NCBI GenBank assembly: GCA_003526065.1
Contig: DQBD01000290.1
Location: 3,715-17,442, forward strand
Reading direction: 5' to 3'
Source: Gammaproteobacteria bacterium
GTDB taxonomy: Bacteria > Pseudomonadota > Gammaproteobacteria > Immundisolibacterales > Immundisolibacteraceae
DNA length: 13,728 nt
The notes under the pieces are model-generated. The model was not told where the DNA came from, searched no databases, and worked only from the letters and a program-made list of their open reading frames with translations. How positions within the stretch are numbered: position 1 is the stretch's first letter; each line of letters opens with the position of its first letter. A program made the position numbers and the translations under genes. Of the stretch, positions 1 through 6,218 are shown piece after piece.

Positions 1-232
1 AGACCACGTGGTTGACCGAGGTGCAGATCGACTTCGGGAAGCCGTGGTAGCCCAGCGGTGCCGAGCGGCTGTGCAACACCTCGGTGGTGTGCTGCTCGCA
101 CAGGTCGTTCAACGCGTCGGTGGTGACGCCCGCGCGCACGTGCGGGCCGATCATCTCGAGCAGCTGCGCGGCCAGACGGCCGGCCACGCGCAGGGCGTCG
201 AGCTCTTCGGGGGACTTGATGGAGACGGTCAT
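1..232 (-). CDS. map: Methionine aminopeptidase type I, N-terminal part (cut by window edge)
   Basis: Map removes the initiator methionine from nascent proteins in the cytoplasm using a two-metal active site. The window holds the first 77 codons, read leftwards from an ATG at 232-230. The protein starts MTVSIKSPEELDALRVAGRL, closely matching the family N-terminus, and continues to LGYHGFPKSIC and TSVNHVV. The substrate-pocket His (H63, in GYHG) is present. The metal ligands (Asp, Asp, His, Glu, Glu in the family) lie beyond the left edge and cannot be checked. A short GAGG at 239-236 sits only 3 nt before the ATG, so the ribosome site is weak. The gene is divergent from rpsB, the usual arrangement in gammaproteobacteria. 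Identification is firm; integrity of the rest is unknown. Confidence 0.96.
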   Translation of the reverse strand, partial: MTVSIKSPEELDALRVAGRLAAQLLEMIGPHVRAGVTTDALNDLCEQHTTEVLHSRSAPLGYHGFPKSICTSVNHVV

Positions 233-283
233 CGGCCTCGGACGGGCTGCCGGTGGGGGCGGCTGCGGGGGTAAAGGCGACAA

Positions 284-313
284 AATGTAGCAGCCGCCCG
301 CCGCGCCGGTAAA
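284..313 (-). promoter_or_regulatory. Putative sigma-70 promoter for map
   Basis: Read on the minus strand, a -35 TTTACC (313-308) is separated by 18 nt from a -10 TACATT (289-284), which is preceded by TGC (292-290), an extended -10. Transcription would start near 277 and leave a leader of about 45 nt before the map ATG at 232. The call rests on match to consensus and position only. Confidence 0.5.
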
Positions 314-321
314 CCGAACGA

Positions 322-350
322 TTGTCGCTGGCGGCGAACGATGCTATAAA
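322..350 (+). promoter_or_regulatory. Putative sigma-70 promoter for rpsB-tsf
   Basis: A -35 TTGTCG (322-327), a 17-nt spacer and a -10 TATAAA (345-350) preceded by TGC (342-344) form a strong extended -10 promoter with optimal spacing. The start of transcription should fall near 356-358. Strong promoters are expected for ribosomal protein operons. The -35 box lies only 8 nt from the -35 box of the divergent map promoter. Confidence 0.7.
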
Positions 351-356
351 TCGCGC

Positions 357-438
357 CCTTGGCTTCGGGCCGCTGCCCGACCGTGGCCTATTGTGCAACG
401 GTAAAACCTCACCGAATTTCTGCGGAGCATTTTGGCTT
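357..438 (+). promoter_or_regulatory. rpsB mRNA 5' leader, possible S2-responsive autoregulatory element
   Basis: About 82 nt lie between the predicted transcription start and the rpsB ATG. Visible structures are a 5-bp stem with a 4-nt loop (CGGGC 366-370 with GCCCG 375-379) and a 4-bp stem (CGGT 399-402 with ACCG 411-414). A GGAG at 424-427 is followed by an 11-nt spacer to the ATG. In E. coli and relatives the rpsB leader is the target of S2 feedback repression. That this leader does the same is inference; I could not match it to the known consensus. Confidence 0.4.
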
Positions 439-1170
439 ATGGCTGGAGTTTCCATGCGCGACCTGCTGGACGCAGGCGTCCATTTCGGTCATCAGACCCG
501 CTACTGGTCGCCGGCCATGGCCCCCTATATCTACGGGGCGCGCCAGAACATCCACATCATCAACCTCGAACGCAGCCTGCCCATGCTGCGCGATGCCATG
601 AACGCCCTGGGCAAGATCGCCGCCCGCGGCGGCACGGTGCTGTTCGTCGGCACCAAGCGCCAGGCGCGCAAGCTGGTCGAGCAGCACGCCGGCGCCTGCG
701 GCATGCCGTACATCAATCACCGCTGGCTGGGCGGCCTGCTGACCAATTACCGCACGGTGCGCAAGTCGGTGGATCGCCTGATCGATCTCGAGACGCGTCT
801 TGAGGTGGCCAAGCCGGGCGACTTGACCAAGCGCGAAATCCAGTTGCTGAACCGCGAGCGCGAGAAGTTGCTGCGCAGTGTCGGCGGCATTCGCAACCTG
901 AAGGGCATGCCCGATGCGTTGTTCGTCATCGACACCGGTTACGAGCACATTGCGGTCGAGGAAGCCAACCGGCTCGGCATTCCGGTGATCGCGGTGGTCG
1001 ACACCAACAACCGGCCGGAGAAGGTGGACTACGTGATTCCCGGCAACGATGACTCCATCCGGGCCATCGACCTGTACCTGGGTCAGGCGGCGGAGGCCAT
1101 CCAGAACGGCCACACCGCCCTCGCCGCCGGTGGCGGTGACGAGTTTGTCGAGGTCGTCGAGGCCGGCTGA
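439..1170 (+). CDS. rpsB: 30S ribosomal protein S2
   Basis: S2 is a late-assembling small-subunit protein that sits near the 3' end of 16S rRNA and is needed for S1 binding. The product is 243 residues, close to the usual 240. Typical blocks are present: SMRDLLDAGVHFGHQTRYW near the N-terminus, HIINLERSLPML, LFVGTKRQ, NHRWLGGLLTNY, PDALFVIDTGYEHIA and VDTNNRP...VIPGNDDSIRAI. The frame is open further upstream to 322, but 439 is chosen because MAGVSMRDLL aligns with the family N-terminus and the predicted transcription start lies at about 357. An internal ATG at 454 is less likely. First gene of the rpsB-tsf unit, with an intrinsic terminator downstream. No abnormalities seen. Confidence 0.98.
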   Translation: MAGVSMRDLLDAGVHFGHQTRYWSPAMAPYIYGARQNIHIINLERSLPMLRDAMNALGKIAARGGTVLFVGTKRQARKLVEQHAGACGMPYINHRWLGGLLTNYRTVRKSVDRLIDLETRLEVAKPGDLTKREIQLLNREREKLLRSVGGIRNLKGMPDALFVIDTGYEHIAVEEANRLGIPVIAVVDTNNRPEKVDYVIPGNDDSIRAIDLYLGQAAEAIQNGHTALAAGGGDEFVEVVEAG

Positions 1171-1226
1171 GGGGACAGCGGTGGCGCGGCCTGGTGATCC
1201 GGCACGCGCCCATTTTTCAATTTTCT

Positions 1227-1252
1227 AAGAGGGGTTCGACCCCTCTTTTTTT
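1227..1252 (+). terminator. Intrinsic terminator/attenuator between rpsB and tsf
   Basis: An 8-bp perfect stem (AAGAGGGG 1227-1234 with CCCCTCTT 1240-1247) encloses a TTCGA loop and runs into a T tract (T at 1246-1252). This is a textbook rho-independent terminator 57 nt after the rpsB stop. A partial terminator at this place is known in E. coli, where it lowers tsf transcription relative to rpsB. No clear new promoter follows, so tsf and the genes beyond probably depend on read-through. Confidence 0.9.
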
Positions 1253-1255
1253 GTT

Positions 1256-1274
1256 CCGCGCCCGGCCGGCGCGG
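1256..1274 (+). other. Perfect GC-rich hairpin upstream of tsf
   Basis: CCGCGCC (1256-1262) and GGCGCGG (1268-1274) form a perfect 7-bp stem with a CGGCC loop. It starts 4 nt after the terminator T tract and ends 6 nt before the tsf ribosome site. No T tract follows, so it is not itself a terminator. It could protect the 5' end of a tsf-containing RNA or affect read-through; function is inferred only from position. Confidence 0.55.
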
Positions 1275-1295
1275 TGCGTTGAGAGGGTAATTCAG

Positions 1296-2168
1296 ATGAA
1301 CATATCGGCATCGCTGGTCAAGGAAATGCGCGAGCGTACCGGGCTCGGCATGATGGAATGCAAGAAGGCGCTGACCGAGGCCGGTGGCGACATCGAGGCG
1401 GCCATCGACCTGGTTCGCAAGGCCGGCGCCGCACGCGCCGACAAGAAGGCCGGACGCACCGCTGCCGACGGCGCCATCATCCTGACCGTCGGCGCCGACG
1501 GTCGCAGCATGGCGCTGACCGAGGTCAACTCGGAAACCGACTTCGTGGCCAAGGACGACAATTTCCTGGCGTTTGCCGATGTGGTGGGCCAACTGGTGCT
1601 CGAGCACGGTCCGGCTGATATCGAGCAGCTGTCCGGCCTCACGATGGACGGTGGTACCGTTGAGCAGGCGCGCCAGCAGCTGGTGGCCAAGATCGGTGAG
1701 AACATCCGGGTGCGTCGTTTTGTGCGCCGCCAGTCCGCGGGGCTGCTCGGCAGCTATGTGCACGGCAGCCGTATTGGCGTGCTGGTGGAGCTTGAGGGCG
1801 GCGATGCCGACCTGGCCCGCGACATCGCCATGCACATCGCGGCCAGCCGGCCGTTGTGCGTGTCGGCCGAACAGATTCCGGCCGATGTGCTGGCCCGTGA
1901 AAAGGAAATCTACGACGCCCAGGCGGCCGAATCCGGCAAGCCGGAGGAGATCCGCGCGAAGATGGTCGAGGGGCGTCTGCGCAAGTACGCCGCCGAGGTG
2001 ACCTTGCTCGGCCAGGCGTTCATCAAGGACCCGGATGTGACCGTGGAGCAGCTGCTGAAGAAGGCCGGTGCGCGGGTGGTTGCCTTCGATCGCCTGGAGG
2101 TGGGCGAGGGCATCGAGAAACAGGCTGACGACTTCGTCGCCGAAGTGATGAAGCAAGCCCGGGGCTGA
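1296..2168 (+). CDS. tsf: Elongation factor Ts
   Basis: EF-Ts is the guanine-nucleotide exchange factor that regenerates EF-Tu-GTP. The product is 290 residues (E. coli 283). The N-terminal UBA-like module reads MRERTGLGMMECKKALTEAG (11-30). The hallmark TDFVAK motif that contacts EF-Tu is at 81-86, followed by KIGENIRVRR, LGSYVHGSRIGVLVE, IAMHIAAS, a KMVEGRLRKY stretch and the C-terminal LEVGEGIEK. The start at 1296 is chosen because MNISASLVKEMRERTG aligns with the family and GAGAGGG (1281-1287) lies 8 nt upstream. The open frame extends upstream through the terminator hairpin, which rules out the longer version. It is 125 nt after rpsB and 7 nt before pyrH. Confidence 0.98.
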   Translation: MNISASLVKEMRERTGLGMMECKKALTEAGGDIEAAIDLVRKAGAARADKKAGRTAADGAIILTVGADGRSMALTEVNSETDFVAKDDNFLAFADVVGQLVLEHGPADIEQLSGLTMDGGTVEQARQQLVAKIGENIRVRRFVRRQSAGLLGSYVHGSRIGVLVELEGGDADLARDIAMHIAASRPLCVSAEQIPADVLAREKEIYDAQAAESGKPEEIRAKMVEGRLRKYAAEVTLLGQAFIKDPDVTVEQLLKKAGARVVAFDRLEVGEGIEKQADDFVAEVMKQARG

Positions 2169-2175
2169 TTCTGTC

Positions 2176-2907
2176 ATGGCCGCTGCGGCGCCGACGTACC
2201 GCCGAGTCCTGCTCAAGCTGAGCGGCGAGGCCCTGGCCGGTGGCAAGCCCCACGGCTTCGACCGCACTGCCATGCAGGCGGTGGCCGAGGAACTTAAGCC
2301 GGTGCTCGCCGCCGGCGTGCAGGTCGGGCTGGTGGTTGGTGGCGGCAACCTGTTCCGCGGCCTGCCGGCGGCAGCCGATGGCGCTGACCGCGCCACGGCC
2401 GACTACATCGGCATGCTGGCGACGGTGATGAACGCGCTGGCCCTGCACGAGGTGCTGCAGGCGGCCGGCATTCCGGCACGGGTGCTGTCGGCGCTGGCCG
2501 TGACCGGGGTGGCCGAGGCGTACGTCCGTTCCAAGGCGCTGGCGCACCTGGATGCCGGGCGGGTGGTGCTGTGCGCGGGCGGTATCGGCAACCCGTATTT
2601 CACGACCGATACGGCGGCTTGCCTGCGTGCCATCGACATCGGTGCCAGCTTGCTGCTGAAATCAACCAAGGTCGACGGCGTATACGACGCCGATCCCCTG
2701 CGCAACCCGGACGCGCACCGGTACGAGCGGCTGGATTACGACGAGGTGCTGTCGCGCCACCTGGGCGTCATGGACGCCACGGCAGTGGCCCTGGCGCGGG
2801 AACATGCACTGCCGGTGCGGGTGTTCGACATGAACAGTCGCGGTGCGCTGCTGCGCATCGTGCGCGGCGAGTCGGTCGGCACCCTGATGGCGCCGGCAAA
2901 CGCTTGA
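2176..2907 (+). CDS. pyrH: UMP kinase (uridylate kinase)
   Basis: PyrH phosphorylates UMP to UDP in pyrimidine nucleotide synthesis; it is a hexameric amino-acid-kinase-fold enzyme of the cytoplasm. The product is 243 residues (E. coli 241). Visible motifs: LLKLSGEAL (12-20) for phosphate binding, GGGNLFRG (55-62) containing the UMP-binding Arg (R61), D76, [10 protein letters not shown] (136-145) for UMP binding, and [11 protein letters not shown] (164-174). At positions matching the E. coli GTP-activation site, R92, H96 and W119 are here H91, Q95 and R118, while R103 and R130 are kept (R102, R129). The ATG at 2176 has only a weak ribosome site and follows tsf by 7 nt, so coupling with tsf is likely. 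Confidence 0.97.
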   Translation: MAAAAPTYRRVLLKLSGEALAGGKPHGFDRTAMQAVAEELKPVLAAGVQVGLVVGGGNLFRGLPAAADGADRATADYIGMLATVMNALALHEVLQAAGIPARVLSALAVTGVAEAYVRSKALAHLDAGRVVLCAGGIGNPYFTTDTAACLRAIDIGASLLLKSTKVDGVYDADPLRNPDAHRYERLDYDEVLSRHLGVMDATAVALAREHALPVRVFDMNSRGALLRIVRGESVGTLMAPANA

Positions 2908-2920
2908 GCGGAGGCAACTG

Positions 2921-3478
2921 ATGATCGACGACGTGCGCAAGGACGCCCAACAGCGCATGAGCAAGAGCGTCCATGCCTTGCAGGAAGAGTTGAAGAAGAT
3001 CCGCGCCGGCCGGGCCCATCCGGGGCTGCTGGATCAGGTGCACGTGAACTATTACGGCGCCGACACGCCGTTGCGCCAGCTGGCCAACATCAGCGCCGAG
3101 GACGCGCGTACGCTGCTGGTGTCGCCGTTCGACAAGGGCACCGTGGCCGCCATCGACAAGGCCATTCGCGAGTCCGACCTGGGCCTGAATCCGTCGACCG
3201 CGGGCATGGTCATCCGCGTGCCGCTGCCGGCGCTGACCGAGCAACGGCGCAAGGACCTGATTCGTGTCGTCCGTGCCGAGGGCGAGGCGTGCCGGGTGGC
3301 TATCCGCAACGTGCGCCGCGACGCCAACAACTCGCTCAAGGAGTTGGAGAAGGAAAAGCTGATCTCGGCCGATGACGAGACTCGGGCCCAGGCCGAGGTG
3401 CAGAAACTGACCGACCGCTTCGTGGCCGAGGTGGAGAGCCTGCTGGCCGCCAAGGAAGCGGACCTGCTGGAGGTCTGA
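2921..3478 (+). CDS. frr: Ribosome recycling factor
   Basis: RRF acts with EF-G to split post-termination ribosomes. The product is 185 residues, the normal length. The N-terminal helix of domain I carries [15 protein letters not shown] (24-38). The small domain II follows (about 39-105). The C-terminal helices include the conserved RNVRRDAN (129-136) with R132, known to be important for function. A strong GGAGG (2910-2914) sits 6 nt before the ATG, the best ribosome site in this part of the operon. The gene follows pyrH by 13 nt and precedes uppS by 9 nt. Confidence 0.98.
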   Translation: MIDDVRKDAQQRMSKSVHALQEELKKIRAGRAHPGLLDQVHVNYYGADTPLRQLANISAEDARTLLVSPFDKGTVAAIDKAIRESDLGLNPSTAGMVIRVPLPALTEQRRKDLIRVVRAEGEACRVAIRNVRRDANNSLKELEKEKLISADDETRAQAEVQKLTDRFVAEVESLLAAKEADLLEV

Positions 3479-3487
3479 GCGGGCGCC

Positions 3488-4246
3488 ATGACGACGCCCG
3501 CGCCCGGTCAGCAGCCCCGGCACGTCGCCATCATCATGGACGGCAACGGGCGCTGGGCGCGTCGGCGTCACTTGCCCCGGGTTGCCGGGCACCGGGCGGG
3601 TGCCCGCGTGGTGCGCCGCATCGTTGAGGCCTGCGCCAGCCAGGGCATCGAATATCTGACACTGTTTGCCTTCAGCAGCGAGAACTGGTTGCGTCCGGCG
3701 GACGAGGTGTCGCTGCTGATGCGGTTGTTCTCGCGCGCGCTGCGCGAGGAGGAAGCGCGTTTGCGCGAACATGGTGTGCGGCTGACCGTCATCGGCGATC
3801 GCACCGGTTTGCCGGCCTCATTGAGGGCGGACATCGCCCGCGTGGAGGCCAGCACGGCCAGCGGTGAGGGCTTGCGGTTGATGGTGGCGGCCAATTACGG
3901 CGGGCGCTGGGACATTCTGCAGGCGGCGCGTGCATGTGTCGCCGAGGCCGCCGCCGGGCGCCTGGACGCGGCTGACCTCGACGAGCAGTCGTTCGCCGCC
4001 CGCCTGTCGACCGCCGACGCGCCGCCGGTGGACCTGCTGGTACGCACCGGTGGTGAGCGTCGCATCAGCAACTTTCTGCTCTGGCAGGCCGCCTATGCGG
4101 AACTGTATTTTGCCGACGCGCTGTGGCCGGATTTCGATGTCGAGGCGCTTGGCGAGGCCCTGGCCTGGTACGCCGGGCGTGAGCGGCGTTTCGGCCGCAC
4201 CGGTGACCAGGTGCAGTGCAACGGGCTCGGTGTCGCCGGTGCCTAG
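3488..4246 (+). CDS. uppS: Undecaprenyl diphosphate synthase (cis-prenyltransferase)
   Basis: UppS adds eight isoprene units to farnesyl diphosphate in cis, making the C55 carrier for peptidoglycan and O-antigen synthesis. The product is 252 residues, typical length. The catalytic block MDGNGRWA (17-24) holds the essential Asp (D18). GHRAGA (35-40), FAFSSENW (60-67) and the C-terminal RTGGERRISNFLLWQ (186-200) with the Mg/substrate Arg and Glu residues are all present. The ATG at 3488 is preferred because the catalytic block then falls at its usual distance from the N-terminus; the ribosome site is weak. The 3' end overlaps cdsA by 8 nt. Confidence 0.97.
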   Translation: MTTPAPGQQPRHVAIIMDGNGRWARRRHLPRVAGHRAGARVVRRIVEACASQGIEYLTLFAFSSENWLRPADEVSLLMRLFSRALREEEARLREHGVRLTVIGDRTGLPASLRADIARVEASTASGEGLRLMVAANYGGRWDILQAARACVAEAAAGRLDAADLDEQSFAARLSTADAPPVDLLVRTGGERRISNFLLWQAAYAELYFADALWPDFDVEALGEALAWYAGRERRFGRTGDQVQCNGLGVAGA

Positions 4247-5045
4247 AACCCGGCTGCTGACGGCACTGGCCTTGCTCGTTCTGGCACTGGCGCTGGTGTG
4301 GTACGGCGACCTGCCGTGGCTGGCCGGCGTTTTGGCGTTGATCGCCTTGCGTGCCGCCTGGGAGTGGGGGCAGCTGTGCCCGGGCCTGGATGGCGCGTGG
4401 CGCGGCGGGGTGCTGTTGGCGCTCGGCGCGTTGCTGGCCGCCACGTACGTGTTGCCGCCCGCGCTGGGTTCCGTGTTGTGGTCGCTGGCATTGGTGGGCT
4501 GGCTGCTGGCGCTGGTGCTGGTGGTCCGTTACCCGGCGGTGCCGTCCGTGTTGCAGCGACCGCTGGTGCAGGCGGCCATCATCGTGCTGGCCCTGGCCGC
4601 CGCCTGGTCGGCCCTGGTGCGCCTGGCGCAGATCGACCGCTCGCTGCTGCTGGTGTGTCTGGCCCTGGTGTGGGTGGCTGATAGCGTCGCCTACCTGGTC
4701 GGCCGTCGCTATGGTCGTCGCCGCTTGTGTCCGCAGGTCAGCCCCGGCAAGACACTGGCCGGGCTGTACGGCGGTCTCGCCGGCGCGGTGCTGGTGGGGT
4801 TGCTGGCCGGCGCGATCTGGCGTCTGGACGCGGTGCAGGTGCTGGCGCTGGGAACCCTGGCCGCACTGTGTGCCGCGTTGTCGGTGGTCGGCGACCTGAC
4901 CGAGAGCGTCTTCAAGCGCCGTGCCGGCGTCAAGGACAGCGGGCAGCTGTTGCCCGGGCACGGCGGTGCGCTCGATCGCATCGATGCACTCATCGCCGCC
5001 GCGCCGCTGTTCGCGCTGCTGGCACCGTCGTTGGTCGGGGGCTGA
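4239..5045 (+). CDS. cdsA: Phosphatidate cytidylyltransferase (CDP-diacylglycerol synthase)
   Basis: CdsA, an inner-membrane enzyme, converts phosphatidate and CTP to CDP-diacylglycerol, the branch point of phospholipid synthesis. With a GTG start at 4239 the product is 268 residues (E. coli 285). About eight hydrophobic segments are visible (roughly 6-22, 27-42, 57-75, 79-96, 112-130, 136-154, 177-194, 199-217). WVADSVAYLVGRR (145-157) and VSPGKT (167-172) match the family. The CDS signature spans 223-249 (S-x-x-KR...KDSG...LPGHGG-x-x-DRID), with Ala where Leu/Ile/Val is usual after HGG. GTG 4239 gives PRTRLLTA, aligning with the E. coli N-terminus; GTG 4230 is an alternative adding three residues. 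No ATG is available. It overlaps uppS by 8 nt. Confidence 0.95.
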   Translation: MPRTRLLTALALLVLALALVWYGDLPWLAGVLALIALRAAWEWGQLCPGLDGAWRGGVLLALGALLAATYVLPPALGSVLWSLALVGWLLALVLVVRYPAVPSVLQRPLVQAAIIVLALAAAWSALVRLAQIDRSLLLVCLALVWVADSVAYLVGRRYGRRRLCPQVSPGKTLAGLYGGLAGAVLVGLLAGAIWRLDAVQVLALGTLAALCAALSVVGDLTESVFKRRAGVKDSGQLLPGHGGALDRIDALIAAAPLFALLAPSLVGG

Positions 5046-5048
5046 GCC

Positions 5049-6218
5049 GTGCGCAACATCGCCCTGCTGGGTGCCACCGGATCCATCGGCGACAGCACGC
5101 TGTCGGTGCTGGCACTGCATCCGGATCGCTATCGGTTGCAGGTGGTGGCGGCACGCCGCAACGTGAAACGCATGCTCGACATCTGTCGGCGCTTTCAGCC
5201 GGCGGTGGCCGTGCTGGCCGACCCCGAGGCAGCGGCCGAGGTGCGCCGTGCCCTTGATGGCGGTCCGACGCGGGTGTTGGTCGGCAGTCAGGCGTTGGCC
5301 GAGGTGGTGCGCGGGCCGGACGTGGATGTGGTGGTGGCCGGCATCGTCGGCGCGGCCGGGCTCGAATCGTCCCTGGCGGCGGCGGAGGCGGGCAAGGTTC
5401 TGTTGCTCGCCAACAAGGAAGCGCTGGTGATGGCGGGTGCGCTGTTCATGGCGGCGGTGCAGCGCGGCGGTGCGACCTTGATTCCCATCGACAGTGAGAC
5501 CAATGCCATGTTCCAGTGCCTGCCGGGCTATCGCTGTGGCGAACCGGCGGCCGGGCATGGGGTGCAGCGGTTGCTGCTGACCGCCTCCGGTGGCCCGTTT
5601 CTGCGCACCCCCTTGTCGCTCATGGCCACCGCGACCCCGGATCAGGCCTGTGCCCATCCGCGCTGGGTGATGGGGCGCAAGATTTCGGTCGACTCGGCCA
5701 CGCTCATGAACAAGGGGCTCGAGGTGATCGAGACCGCCTGGCTGTTCAATCTGCCGGCGCCGGCGGTGCAGGTGGTGATTCATCCGCAAAGCGTGGTGCA
5801 TTCGCTGGTGGAGTTCGTCGACGGTTCGTTGCTGGCACAGCTCGGCAGCCCGGACATGCGGGTGCCGATCGCCCATGCCCTGGCCTGGCCCGAGCGCCTG
5901 CCGTCGGGAGCGCGCACGCTGGACCTGTTCGAAACCGCCCGGCTCGATTTCGAGCCGCCAGACCGCGCGCGGTTTCCGTGTCTTGATCTGGCCTATCGGG
6001 CGCTGGAGGCCGGCGGCACCGCCAGCACCATCCTGAACGCGGCCAACGAGGTCGCGGTGGCGGCGTTCCTGGACGGCCGGCTGGCTTTCGGCGCCATCGC
6101 ACCGACGGTGCAGGCGGTCCTGGACGCCGTGCCGGGTCAGGCGGCGGATGCGTTGGAGACCGTGCTGGCGGCCGATCGGGCGGCGCGTCAGGCGGCACAG
6201 GCGCGGGTGGCAGCGTGA
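5049..6218 (+). CDS. dxr: 1-deoxy-D-xylulose 5-phosphate reductoisomerase
   Basis: Dxr (IspC) converts DXP to 2-C-methyl-D-erythritol 4-phosphate with NADPH, the first committed MEP-pathway step and the target of fosmidomycin. The product is 389 residues (E. coli 398). The NADPH-binding GATGSIG is at 8-14 and LLLANKEALV at 118-127. The metal ligands are D148, E150 and E225 (E. coli D150, E152, E231). Substrate residues S180, S216, N221 and K222 and the histidines H203 and H251 (E. coli H209, H257) are all present. However, the motif usually read as DSEHNA is DSETNA here, so E. coli H153 is replaced by T151. Start is GTG 5049, 3 nt after cdsA, with a G-rich ribosome site (5037-5041). It ends in TGATG with rseP. 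Confidence 0.96.
   Translation: MRNIALLGATGSIGDSTLSVLALHPDRYRLQVVAARRNVKRMLDICRRFQPAVAVLADPEAAAEVRRALDGGPTRVLVGSQALAEVVRGPDVDVVVAGIVGAAGLESSLAAAEAGKVLLLANKEALVMAGALFMAAVQRGGATLIPIDSETNAMFQCLPGYRCGEPAAGHGVQRLLLTASGGPFLRTPLSLMATATPDQACAHPRWVMGRKISVDSATLMNKGLEVIETAWLFNLPAPAVQVVIHPQSVVHSLVEFVDGSLLAQLGSPDMRVPIAHALAWPERLPSGARTLDLFETARLDFEPPDRARFPCLDLAYRALEAGGTASTILNAANEVAVAAFLDGRLAFGAIAPTVQAVLDAVPGQAADALETVLAADRAARQAAQARVAA

Noticed and set aside
322..438. Upstream extension of rpsB by 39 codons from ATG 322
   Set aside because: The extension overlaps the predicted -35 and -10 boxes, and the downstream ATG 439 aligns with the normal S2 N-terminus.
1194..1295. Upstream extension of tsf
   Set aside because: It would translate through the terminator hairpin; ATG 1296 has a good ribosome site and family-like N-terminus.
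2289..2295. GGAACTT, a perfect match to the sigma-E -35 element, inside pyrH
   Set aside because: No sigma-E-like -10 (TCTGA/TCAAA type) at 15-17 nt downstream, and the location inside pyrH is unlike known sigma-E promoters of this cluster.
1083..2396. A 437-codon minus-strand open frame spanning the rpsB end, terminator and tsf
   Set aside because: It runs through an intrinsic terminator and antisense to three conserved gene segments; no protein-like features.
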